From Prostheceraeus crozeri (lineage: Eukaryota; Platyhelminthes; Polycladida; Euryleptidae), in NCBI GenBank assembly GCA_907163375.1, contig CAJQUW010005758.1, positions 1-64,000 of the forward strand: a stretch of 64,000 nucleotides of DNA, read 5' to 3'. The notes under the pieces were generated by a model. That model was not told where the DNA came from, ran no database searches, and saw only the letters and a program-made list of their open reading frames with translations. Numbering within the stretch: the first letter of the stretch is position 1; each line of letters starts with the position of its first letter. Position numbers and translations under genes: made by a program. Shown piece after piece: positions 47,310 through 57,773 of this stretch.

Positions 47310-48077
47310 TACCAATCCGATAGTTCGTTTTGAAGCTACAGCCCAAACGTCCCAAATTCTAACTCTGTCGTTTTTCACCAATGTCCCAAAATCTTAAATG
47401 GCGTCTCACATCTAAACGAAGGCAGATACGAACAAGCCGATTCTTTCACTGAATTTGTCTCACTCTTAGCTTTCAAACGAGCTATCGCACGACAAAATCC
47501 GTCCACTGGAAGCAAGCTGTCCAGGGGGGGGACGTCAGCCGAAAATTTTTTCTCTCAGATTTCGCTGGAAACATCCTTCCTAACCCAAAATTTCACGTAG
47601 ATTCCGAATCTGGCCTCCGTTTTCTCATCCGATGCTTCGTTTGGACGCTACACACCAAAAACATCACACACTATAGCCTCAAGACTAATCCTGGCGGTCG
47701 CCCACGTCAACCTAGACGGTCGCCCACGTCAACCAGGCGGTCGGACCAACTCACCCGAGTCTCACACTCTGTCGTTGCAGAGGGGGGGGACGTCAGCGAA
47801 CATGTTGTGAACGTGGACCCACCTGGCCGGCACACCACGACAGACCACAACCTCTGTCGTTCCAGAGGGGGGGACTCAGACACGAAGCACCACGGCGGCC
47901 GACCACGACACTCTGCCGTGCCAGAGGGGGGGGACTCAGACACGAAGCACCACGGCGGCCGACCACGACACTCTGCCGTGCCAGAGGGGGGGGGACGCAG
48001 CGATGGCCGCCATCTTGCGCGGTCCAGAAGTGGAGTTTTGCTTACTACTGTCCTGGAACGGTCTTTTGCCCATTACT
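47310..48077 (-). repeat. Polinton B right terminal inverted repeat with complete terminus
   Basis: Inverse of 24187-24925 with one extra 60-bp GC-rich unit (a 60-bp sequence repeated at about 47876 and 47936). It ends with CTTACTAC and the 29-bp sequence TGTCCTGGAACGG...CATTACT (48049-48077). That is the exact inverse of 4715-4743 at the left end of Polinton A. Confidence 0.9.
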
Positions 48078-48319
48078 TGCACCTGCAGCAGTGACAAAAC
48101 AATTCAGATTGGTTATTGGACTCGCACTGTATTTCTATATTGACTGATAAAAACAAATCATATCAATTGCACATGCAATTCATATAGCATCTTATGAGAA
48201 ATTAATTGTCAGATCTCAGTTTTCGAACTTTTGCTTGCACTGAAGATTCATTTCGCTTCACATAACTTTTGACAGCATTCTTCGCTATATAGCATATTGA
48301 AAAAACTACGCAAAATGTA

Positions 48320-48533
48320 TGAAATTTGGTTTTTCGAAAATTTGTCACTACCTAAATTTTTGGCCACGTGAAATTTGGAGACTACCTAAATTTTTGAAAT
48401 TTAGTTTTTCGAAAATTTGTCACTACCTAAATTTTTGGCCACGTGAAGTTTGGAGACTACCTAAGTTTTGAAAAATCTCGCAAGGTGTGATATCCGGTGC
48501 GAGCGAAGCGAAGCGACGCGCCGGATATCATAC
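48320..48533. repeat. 75-bp direct repeat and a 13-bp-armed hairpin
   Basis: TTTCGAAAATTTGTCACTAC followed by a CACGTGAA phrase is repeated at about 48334 and 48409. Then TGATATCCGGTGCG pairs with CGCGCCGGATATCA around a GAAGCGAAGCGAC loop (48488-48533). It marks the 3' side of the P-like transposase fragment and may be that element's terminus. Confidence 0.6.
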
Positions 48534-48534
48534 C

Positions 48535-49310
48535 CTATACTACTAACTTTCCTCGACTAGACAATTCAGTAAGCTCCGATGAGTTCACAAATTCATCATC
48601 AATTTCAAAATGTGAAGTAGTACTTGAAATTAACTGACTCTTGCAACAGTCTTTTCTAAGCCTCCTTGAAATTACATGAGCAATATACCCACCGACAAAA
48701 CGTATTATTTGTATTTCCGACTCTTCAATATCAACTTCCGAATAATTGAGTGGATAATCATTAATGTAAGAGACCTGATAGTCAAAATCACCTTGATAGT
48801 CTAGCTCATCAGAAGTTGAAAAATCAAGATCGGACAGTTGGATCTTTGAATGCTTTAGAGAAGAATAAATCTTGATTTTTCGTTCACTTTCCATCACTTG
48901 TTTAACACTTACATAATAGTTAGAACCACTCATCTGTCTGTAAAGTCCAAAGCGATGCTCAATCACATCACTTTGACAATGTCCAAACAACACAAAACGG
49001 AATCCAATTTCAAACAAATACTCTGCAAATTCAGCTAAGGTTTGACACATGAGCTCACATGCAATAAAGGTCTCGCTTGTTAGGCCTCTTTTGCCACTTG
49101 AGCGCCATTCGACAAAAAAAGAATGATACTTTTTAAGAGGTGACAAGCGAGAGTCATGAGGTGAGGAAATAGGAAGCCTAGCATTGTCTTATGAAAACCG
49201 ACAGTCTGTGATTTCACATTTATAATCTTCAAGAGAAGGCACATTTGATGTAAAAATATTCTAGTCTCTTCCCACTGTGGATGACCATACAAAACATGGT
49301 AAGCCAAAGC
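48535..49310 (-). pseudogene. P-element/THAP9-like transposase C-terminal fragment
   Basis: Two overlapping minus-strand frames (49307-49080 and 49146-48535). The first has MCLLLKIINVKSQTVGF. The second has GLTSETFIACELMCQTLAEF, VIEHRFGLYRQMSGSNYYVS and VKQVMESERKIKI, then IIRFVGGYIAHVISRRL. The D-x-x-E-x-R-FGLYRQ-SGSN block is characteristic of P-element-related transposases with THAP domains. The N-terminal THAP and GTP-binding parts are absent. The frame change near 49100 and the truncation make it a pseudogene. Confidence 0.65.
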
Positions 49311-50171
49311 ATTGACGGTCGACTCATGGAAAACTCCCGCAGCAAGTTTGAACGATGATCGTTGTATTGAGCTGTGAGAGTGTTGCCTGTGGCTGCCTCA
49401 CTCTTTAGTCTCTTCCCCTACTTTGGTATCGAGCGCACGCGCACATTTTTTCGCTTCCAGTCCAGAACCACTATTTATAGAGAAGTCTATGCGACGCATG
49501 TTAGAACTAAGCCTACATTTAGTATGGTGCACAAGTTGATAGGAAATATCCATACTAGCTGCGGATAATGGTATTCACCTTTCATCCTCAGCCAACAAAC
49601 GATCATCCATATAACAAAAATATGTAGTTTATGTCAAGCTTCCATGTGACCTCTCGCATTTTCAAAGCTTGCTAAGCGAGACATTAAATCATGTGTGGAC
49701 CACGGCCCAATTTCATGCTTTCTGTTGACATCAGGTCTGTGAACAATGCCTCTCTGTGAAGATCTTTGATCGTCAAAGAATTAATAGACAGGAGTCATTA
49801 TAATTGCTCATTCTCAGACTGTCTCGGAATGTTTAGGACATCCTCATGATATTTTACAGATCAATATTATTTGTGGGATGTAACAATGATTTTAATAATA
49901 AATTGAACAAATAGTAACACCTATAACGACTCATTTGCCCCAATGTATGGAGCAGCTTCCACCATATTTGAGATTTGCAATAGATTCAATTATTGTTCTG
50001 ATTATTGTCAAAAATCAGCCTCGAAAATCAGAATATATTTCTTGTATATACCGGCATTTTGAAAGGACAACTTTAATATTGATTGAACATGATTGCCTTT
50101 TGGCAGCGACACCGGCAAATGTGTTACAGGCGTTGCTTGTGTGCCCTCTTTATATTTTGCGGAAATACTCC
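49311..50171. other. host-type spacer
   Basis: No frame with recognisable protein features. AT-rich, unremarkable sequence up to the TTAA that begins the first 468-bp direct repeat. Confidence 0.4.
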
Positions 50172-50639
50172 TTAAGAAACTGCGGTTTTACGAATTTCAT
50201 ATCAGTCCTGACTGTTGACTATGGCTCCAAACTGATTCGAAGTTCATTCTCATTGACATTTATCAAACTCTGTGTTCATGCGATGAATAGCAGTATATGT
50301 GAAGTGTGTCGTTGCAGTTTACCGCTCTGGCCCTCCATAGACACAATAAAGTTATGCTTGAGTTATAAAGCTTGTCAATGCGTACCGAATTGGCCTTTAA
50401 GATCATTCATCGCTTGTAGCTTCTCTCCCACAAGACAGTCAACGTGTTATGACAACAGACTTTTGTAGCGTGTTTTTGTATTGAACATATTCTTGAAGTT
50501 CTTTGATCGTATTGATTGAGCATCATGCTCAGTTCGTGTGTAGGGCTTAATCATCGAGCTAAGGAAATGAATTGTTTTACAGATCGCTCTACTGCATGCA
50601 CAAAAGCAATTTATATGATTTATTTTTTTTCTAAAACAA
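50172..50639 (+). repeat. 468-bp direct repeat, copy 1
   Basis: From TTAAGAAACTGCGG to CTAAAACAA, nearly identical to 53896-54363. It directly flanks the left end of the piggyBac element. It is far longer than the 4-bp duplication piggyBac makes. Confidence 0.9.
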
Positions 50640-50946
50640 CCCTTGACTACCAGGACATTTTTCGATAACGTTGAATATATTACAAAAGCCGATTATTTCG
50701 TTTTTGATGAAGTGGTCTTTCAGTACCGCGGCCGCAAATCAGAGACTAAACTCACAATACCAAAATCGAAATATTCGTCGCGCACAAATGTGTCTCTAAA
50801 CACCAAGGTTTCAGATACAATGAGATACGGAATTACCATTCACGAACATTTCGTCGTCCAAGAATTGGTCGCATTATACCAGCGACGAAGATTTCGTCAT
50901 TGGTAAGATTTTTGGTATTTTTTGTTGACTCCTGCTTAGCTGCGTG

Positions 50947-51725
50947 CAGGGATTGTAAAAATTAATTGGTTAATAATTAATTGCAATTTAATTGGACCAA
51001 TTAATTGATGGATAATTTGTATTCAATTATTAATTGATTGAATCATTAAAATTAATTGCAATTAATTCTCAATTAATTGCAATTAATTGGATCACTGTCA
51101 ATAAATTCCGCCTATGTTAGCACTTGGTACTTACTTGGTTCCTACTTTTTTTAAAAATTTACCTTCAACATTTGTACATTCAAACTCCATCTAGGTCTAC
51201 ACACACTCCTTTGAGATCAACTTCCATTTAACAATTGAAAATCGCAGGCGTGCGGATTGCATACGAGGAAGTGCACGCATGTCATACTCGTGTGAATTTT
51301 TAGTCTGAGGTTAGGGATGATTGATGACTAGTACAGGTTGCTTCTATTGTATGAATACAAAAATTATTTAAATTCACCTCATTTCGCATTTTTCACTTGA
51401 GAACATAGTTCAGATATTCTTAATAGATCTTAGTACCTGTAATTTGAGTCTTTAATCTAGTCTGATTTCAGAGATAATTTATAGAAAGTCTAAGGAATAT
51501 CCGTCGATAAAATGTTCCTTTCTATAAAAAGTCAAAAAATCAAGTCGAGAAAATGAATCACATCTAGGGTTAAATGAATGAACGCAATTAAGGCCCACGT
51601 AGGCCTATTAAGAATATTGGCAATTAATTGCAATTAATTGATTGATGAATTTCCAATTAAAAATTAATTGATTGATGGCAAAATAATTGATTTTTTATTT
51701 GCCAATCAATTATTTACAATCCCTG
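50947..51725. mobile_element. small hAT-like non-autonomous insertion
   Basis: Inverted ends CAGGGATTGTAAA (50947) and its complement ending CAATCCCTG (51725). Both are followed inward by TTAATTG-rich repeats (50960-51080 and 51615-51700). No coding frame. Ends starting CAGGG are usual for hAT elements, but an 8-bp target duplication is not evident. It separates the piggyBac 5' region from its transposase frame. Confidence 0.6.
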
Positions 51726-53317
51726 ATTGTGAATACGATTCTGATTCATCTGAACCGGAAGAAATCTCAGACGACGATGCTCCTACTGACAATTCTTTAT
51801 GGTCAGACGGTGTCCAACTTCATCCACCTTCCCTTTTCACGGGACAGCCTGGTTTTTCTCAAAATTTTGAGACAGAGATAGACTGCTTCAAATACTTTTT
51901 CAGTGATGACATTGTGGAACTGATTATTCGAGAAACGAACAGATACGCCAAGGCAATGCATAGATCAAGAATTCAAAAGTGGGAAGATCTTACTAAGGAA
52001 GAATTCTCGTCTTTTCTTGGACTGTGTCTTATCATGGGATTAGTGAAAAAGCCGGCTGTTTCGGATTACTGGATTGATGATTGAGTATTTCAAGCACCAG
52101 TGTTTTCTCGAGTGATGTCGCGGAACAGATTCCAACAAATCATGAGTATGCTCCACTTCAATAACAACGACACTGCTGATACATCAGATTCATTGTACAA
52201 AATCCGGCCTGTTCTTGACATTGTGCTGAGTCTCTTCCAAACTTACACACCAAGTAGTGTTCTGTCTATTGATGAATTACTTCAGAAATTCAAAGGACGG
52301 CTTCACTGGCGTCAATACATTCCGTCCAAGCGACAAGCGTGCAAGGTACGGGATGAAAATATTCGTTGTCTGTGAGTCTTCAAAAAGTTATATCTACAAC
52401 TTTATTGTATATACAGGCAGAAATGCTCTCGCTAAGTTTTCTCCGTCTGATATACACGGAAGAATTTACATGGATCATCATCTGCATTACTTTTCGACGA
52501 AGTTGATTCTCTCATTAACGGAATCTCTGAAAGGAAAGGGCTACGTTCTGGTTCTTGACAACTTTTTTACTTCCGTTGAACTTTGCAGACGCTGTATTGA
52601 GTTGCAATTCGATTTGTTTGGCACAATAAGAAAGAATCGAAAGGAATTGCCCAAAGAATTCGTCGGCAAAACAATAGATCGAGGTGAGCTCCAAACTTCC
52701 TGCAGAGTCATTGATAATCATGCTGTGACACTTTTCAAATACTGTGATCCAAGAAAGAGCAAAAAGAAGGTCGTTCATATGATTTCAACACTGCACGATT
52801 CATTGATGGTGTCGAAAACCAAGAGGAATCAAGCAATCGACGTTCCTCAGATTATCCATGATTATAACCACACGATGGTTGGTGTTGACCGCGTTTCTCA
52901 AGTGGTCAGCACCATTTCGGTTGTGAGAAGATCCACCAAATGGTACAAGAAACTGTTTTTTATGTTGGTGGATTTTATCATACACAATTCATTTGTGATT
53001 TTTTCATCAAATATTCAGTGTACGAGGATGGCATATATATTAGTGCCACTATTCATGGCCTTTTGGCTTGTGGAGCAAGTATGAAGAGGATCCCTAGATC
53101 GATCGACGGCAACACGCCCCTTAGGCTGTTGAGTCAGAATTCTCATTTCCTGAGAATTCGAGTCGGCGATGAAAACCACAAATCTGTTTCGCAGGTGCGT
53201 TGTATGTTCTTCAAGAAAGCGTCGTAAGGATACAAAGTACATCTGTGAAGCATGTGGCGGTGTCTCTTTGTGTGCTGCACCCTGCTTCGAGGAGTTCCAT
53301 ACCAAAAGCTCCATTTG
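51726..53317 (+). pseudogene. piggyBac transposase, near full length, broken
   Basis: N-terminal acidic region CEYDSDSSEPEEISDDDAP, then QKWEDLTKEEFSSFLGLCLI. Catalytic aspartates are recognisable in VLSIDELLQKFKGRLHWRQY, VLVLDNFFTSVELC and NHTMVGVDRVSQ. The C-terminal zinc domain (KYICEACGGVSLCAAPCFEE) ends at 53317. An in-frame TGA at 52082-52084 and a frameshift near 52360 break it. The start is displaced by the hAT-like insertion, and another shift precedes the zinc domain. It is better preserved than the copy at 702-2437. Confidence 0.85.
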
Positions 53318-53895
53318 AACTTTTGTGCTTTGTCGTGATTATGTACATTGACTTGTATGAACATTAATTTGCGATTTTGTGGCATGAGTAGCGAGTTAGG
53401 CCTACTTTTGCTGTTTGTAATTTTGCTAAATTGAAGCACAACAGTTAAGACAAATGCAGTTTTGTTTACTTAAATTTGAGAGAGAAAAATTAAAAAATGG
53501 TTGGAGAGAATAGAATTCATTAAAGCTTGCAGCCATGAGTGACATCTTTAACACCTTTCAGCACTAATTCAAAGGAATATGCGTACGTGTATATGAGTTG
53601 AATTCGCAATTTAAGCGTAATGAGAGCGCATCGTGATAACTTCAGATGATGCGGCACAGAGAAACCATTCCTTAAAATAAAGTCGTGGTACAGAAAAACC
53701 ATTCCGCGAATGACGATTATTTCGGCTTTGGCAATATGAGCAATGACATCGAAATTATCTGTCGGTGAAATGTGACGCGCCAAAGAATAACGAAATAGTC
53801 GTCATCGATATTCCAGACACTGACACTGAATTTTGACCTCGGTTTGAGAAATTCAACATCAAATGACGAACATTTCGTGCTTGGTAGCTTAAGGG

Positions 53896-54363
53896 TTAAG
53901 AAACTGCGGTTTTACGAATTTCATATCAGTCCTGACTGTTGACTATGGCTCCAAACTGATTCGAAGTTCATTCTCATTGACATTTATCAAACTCTGTGTT
54001 CATGCGATGAATAGCAGTATATGTGAAGTGTGTCGTTGCAGTTTACCGCTCTGGCCCTCCATAGACACAATAAAGTTATGCTTGAGTTATACAGCTTGTC
54101 AATGCGTACCGAATTGGCCTTTAAGATCATTCATCGCTTGTAGCTTCTCTCCCACAAGACAGTCAACGTGTTATGACAACAGACTTTTGTAGCGTGTTTT
54201 TGTATTGAACATATTCTTGAAGTTCTTTGATCGTATTGATTGAGCATCATGCTCAGTTCGTGTGTAGGGCTTAATCATCGAGCTAAGGAAATGAATTGTT
54301 TTACAGATCGCTCTACTGCATGCACAAAAGCAATTTATATGATTTATTTTTTTTCTAAAACAA
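53896..54363 (+). repeat. 468-bp direct repeat, copy 2
   Basis: Same length and near-identical sequence to 50172-50639. Its first four bases are the TTAA flanking the piggyBac right end. Confidence 0.9.
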
Positions 54364-56089
54364 AGAATAGAAGTATATAGCATTGCATCCGATATTTAAG
54401 TTGTATATATTGTTTCTGTGATCCATTACAATTTACACATGGAATAGTATTACAATGTTTTTACGATGGCGTTTTAGAACAAGCTTTTTAGATTATATTG
54501 CTGATAAGGCGCTTGATTTATTGGCATTCAATATATAGGCTTACTGGAAAGGCAACACAATAGAAATTCTGCGGCAGTTTCCAGTGGATAAATGCAAGCC
54601 ATTTCCAAGTAAAAAGAAAACGAGTTGCCTAAAATAAACCACTTTGAATAGAATCAGACCTTTTATTTTTCTTTGTCTGCCTTGCAGTTGTAAATGTAAT
54701 GACCGTGTCCACTTTCGCATGATCGTCCCTGTTAGTGAATAAATCACATCCTTTATGTGTTACCGCTTCTGCTTCTCTCTCCTTTAAGAAGTCATTATTT
54801 CGGATTTTTCCATCTGATTCATTCACACTCCACAGTACAGCAAAGTACACGAGGTTTCGATGGTTGTCGTCACACCCTGATCATGTGATGAAAGTTAAGA
54901 AAAAAAATGTCCAGCAATGGGCTCGACTGCAATTACTTCTCATTCTTAATTTTGAAATTCGATTTTAACAGACAGGTCATATATTGTTTTCTAATGAAAG
55001 CCACATGATGCTCTGAGTCTGAGCATTGATGTTTATATGAAAAATATCTTCCCTAAAGACATCTGATTCAACACATCGATCCCTTTATGTACCTACAAAT
55101 GTTCAGTATTTCATGATTGAAATGAAAGCTGTTATAAACTTGAAACTCGGAAGAGACGTGGAGACTAGGGAAGAAATAAAGCAGGAAAAAGCAAAATTTC
55201 TGAAGTTCGGTTACAAGGCGTTTCTGCTGATGGTTGATCCAGTCATCACTCAATTGATGTTGGGTGATCATCTGCAGCAAGACTTCACCATGATGATTAT
55301 TGTTTAAGTGAAGAATTGGAAGTAGGCTTGCTTTTCCATTCAGTCGATGTTCTTTTCATCTAGTTTTTTTGGTTTTTCGAGTTCCTCTCCTTTGTATGAA
55401 CATTATACTCTCATCCTCAAATGCAATCATTGCGATGTTGATAATCGTAATAAAGATGTGCATTGGCTTCAAAATGAGACCTTATTTGTTAATTTCTGTT
55501 GGAGAATTAGAAAGCTATGCTACTTTGAAATTTAGTCATGTTTTTATGCGCACCCTGTATACATGTACAGTACATGTTCTCATTTTGGGAGATAAGAGGA
55601 ATCTGTAAGTTACCAATCTTGAATTGCACATGCATAAATATCATGCAAATATGATGCGCAAACATTATATCAATAATCAATGCTACTCTAAATGAAAACC
55701 ATCAATTTTCTAAAAAGTGCTTTTAAAAATGATCTTGCAGTAAATCAATTTTGCCCAAATTTTTGCTGAATGTTCAATATACATACAAACTGAAAGTCAC
55801 AAAAAATTGAACTTTCTTCGATTTTTTTAGAAAAATTGAATCTGACTTATTTTAGGGGATATAAAAAGAGCCCCTGGTCTTGATAGGGTTAAAGCATCAT
55901 GATTTACGAAGCTCTTGCGTCAACCATTTTCTTTACTCCCTGGATAGAGTTAACTGGAATTTCATCTACGATGACTCAGTTTCGCTTGACATTAAGTGAC
56001 AAAAGTTTTAAGACACTGTAATTGAGTTGGCTGACAAATGAGTCGCGCATATAGGACAGTCGTGAAGAGATTAGCCTTGGATAACGTCT
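54364..56089. other. host-type spacer
   Basis: Only short unsupported frames. No repeats or motifs of note. Confidence 0.35.
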
Positions 56090-57773
56090 TTCGTGAAGTC
56101 TCTAATTAATCAACGTCGGGACGCCTTCCGCTGTGGAAACTTTGCCGTGTATAATTATCTGAAGGAAAATGTGCGATCTGAAATAGTTAGGCCGAAGTCA
56201 GTTTGGACCCAAAGTATGACTGCCAAAGATTTGTGGAGTGCCATCAGTACACATGTTGGAGTACATGTCAATAATCCACTACAACGTCTTCTGTCTCAGC
56301 AGGATTGTCTTTCAGAGACCACTGAAGACATTAGCCAGCATTTGGCTTCCCGTTTCAAGCAAGCCTGTTTCAATTGCACCTGTTTACAATACTTCGTGGC
56401 ACTCAGAATTTAATGAAATAGTCGTGCATATGTTCTTCTTTCTAAGTTGAAGCCATAATTTATCATCACATGACATTCCGAATATTCTTTGCAAGGAATC
56501 GGCTCCATTGATTTATGAAGTGTTGACTCATTAGTTCAAAATGTCCTTCGAAAAACAGTATGTGCCTCTGGTATGGAAAACATGTGCTGTATCTCCTATC
56601 CCGAACCGTGCAAATGCAAATCTTGATGACCTCACGATTATAAGCATTTTACCGACTTGGCAAAGCTCCTGGAGACTTTAATTTTGCAATCGATGAAGCA
56701 ACAGCTTATTGATAAATTCGCCAATTTTCAGTTTGGTTTTAAACCGGGTTTCTCAACCTCGTGTGCTCTGCTAAAAATTCAGGATTGCGTTACGAAATTT
56801 CTTGACAATGACTTAGTCTCTGGTGTCTACATGATATCGTACGATTGTGCAAAAGCATTTGACAAGCTACCACATGAAATTGTACTACACAGGATTATTG
56901 ATTACTCTTTCCCTACCGGCTTCGTCAGATGGATTCAATCGTATCTGACAGATAGGCAACAGCTTGTGCTAGTTGGTTTCCAATTAAGCTCTAGTGTCCT
57001 ATGGTGTTCCACAAGGGTCTATAATTGGTCCATATTTATTCACAATGTCTATCGGTTCCGCACCTGTATCCCCCACCTGTGTCTCACATCTGCTCTGTCG
57101 TAAAGTGCGCGGATGATGCCACACTGATTTTGCCTTTTCTAAGCAATCCCTCTCAGTCGTTGGAAAATACATCTCATCATCACAATCGCATGCTAAATTG
57201 GTCTGAATCTATTCGAATTTCTCTAAATGATGGCAAGTGCAAATCAATAACGATCAAAAAGAAGAACACCAATGCACTATCAAAACTTCCATCAGTCAAA
57301 ACGTGGATTAACTTAAGATTCTTGGGATTTCATTGAACTCAAGTTGGAACTGGAGTGACCATTTTGATAGCGTATTATCTGCCTGTTCCCGCCGCTTATG
57401 TGGCTTACGGGTGTTGAAGCAATCGGGTTTCTCTAGAGATCATCTTCTTAAGACATATAATTCTCTCATGCGTTCTTGCATTGAGTATTGTGCTCCGTTG
57501 TTTTTAACTATGTCTTCATGCGACTCCGGCAGGCTTGATATATTTCAGAAGCTTGTTCATCGTGTCATCTGTGGTGATGACGGGTGGAAGGGCTGCTTAT
57601 GTCCCTTACCTCAACGGCGACAGACGTTGTCCCTAAGGTTCCTGGAATTGGCAGCATCAGAAAATCATATTCCTAATGATCTGTTACCTCCGATGTCATC
57701 GTCGGGTAGATTCCTGTTACCTTATCGTTGCACGAAACGACGTGGTGATTCGTTCTTTCTGAAGGCTTGTTAA
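56090..57773 (+). pseudogene. non-LTR retrotransposon (CR1/jockey-like) reverse transcriptase fragment
   Basis: Broken plus-strand frames encode reverse transcriptase landmarks: QFGFKPGFSTSCALLKIQDC, MISYDCAKAFDKLPHEIVLH, FVRWIQSYLTDRQQLVLVGF. The active-site motif appears as CADDATLILP where YADD is usual (about 57108-57137). The C-terminal thumb-like part follows (RLCGLRVLKQSGFSRDHLLK; RSCIEYCAPLFL), ending at 57773. Several frameshifts separate the pieces. No endonuclease domain or 3' repeat was recognised, so it is a dead fragment. Confidence 0.75.

Larger units (their letters stand above)
24187..48077. mobile_element. Polinton B: near-intact Polinton/Maverick element
   Basis: About 23.9 kb with long inverted terminal repeats (24187-24925 and 47310-48048 plus the outer 29 bp). 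It has a complete Polinton core: PolB, integrase, packaging ATPase, protease, major capsid, penton-like and pVI/pX-like proteins, plus about a dozen accessory genes. Only one clear lesion in a core gene was found (TAG in polB). The integrase catalytic residues, ATPase Walker motifs and protease catalytic residues are all present. The right end carries the full AG...CT-type terminus, while the left end lacks the outer 29 bp at the junction with Polinton A. Gene arrangement suggests early genes at both ends and a minus-strand late block. Confidence 0.92.
50640..53895 (+). mobile_element. piggyBac-type element between 468-bp direct repeats
   Basis: Left end CCCTTGACTACCAGGAC; right end, inverted, CCCTTAAGCTACCAAGCACG. 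The right flank is TTAA (53896), while the left flank is ACAA where TTAA is expected. Subterminal inverted phrases (AAAGCCGATTATTTCG / AAAGCCGAAATAATCG) support a single element. It contains a degraded full-length transposase and a nested hAT-like insertion. Confidence 0.8.

Noticed and set aside
4715..48077. One giant composite transposon bounded by the 29-bp inverted ends
   Set aside because: Each half has its own full terminal inverted repeats and its own gene set, and the outer flanks show no shared target duplication.
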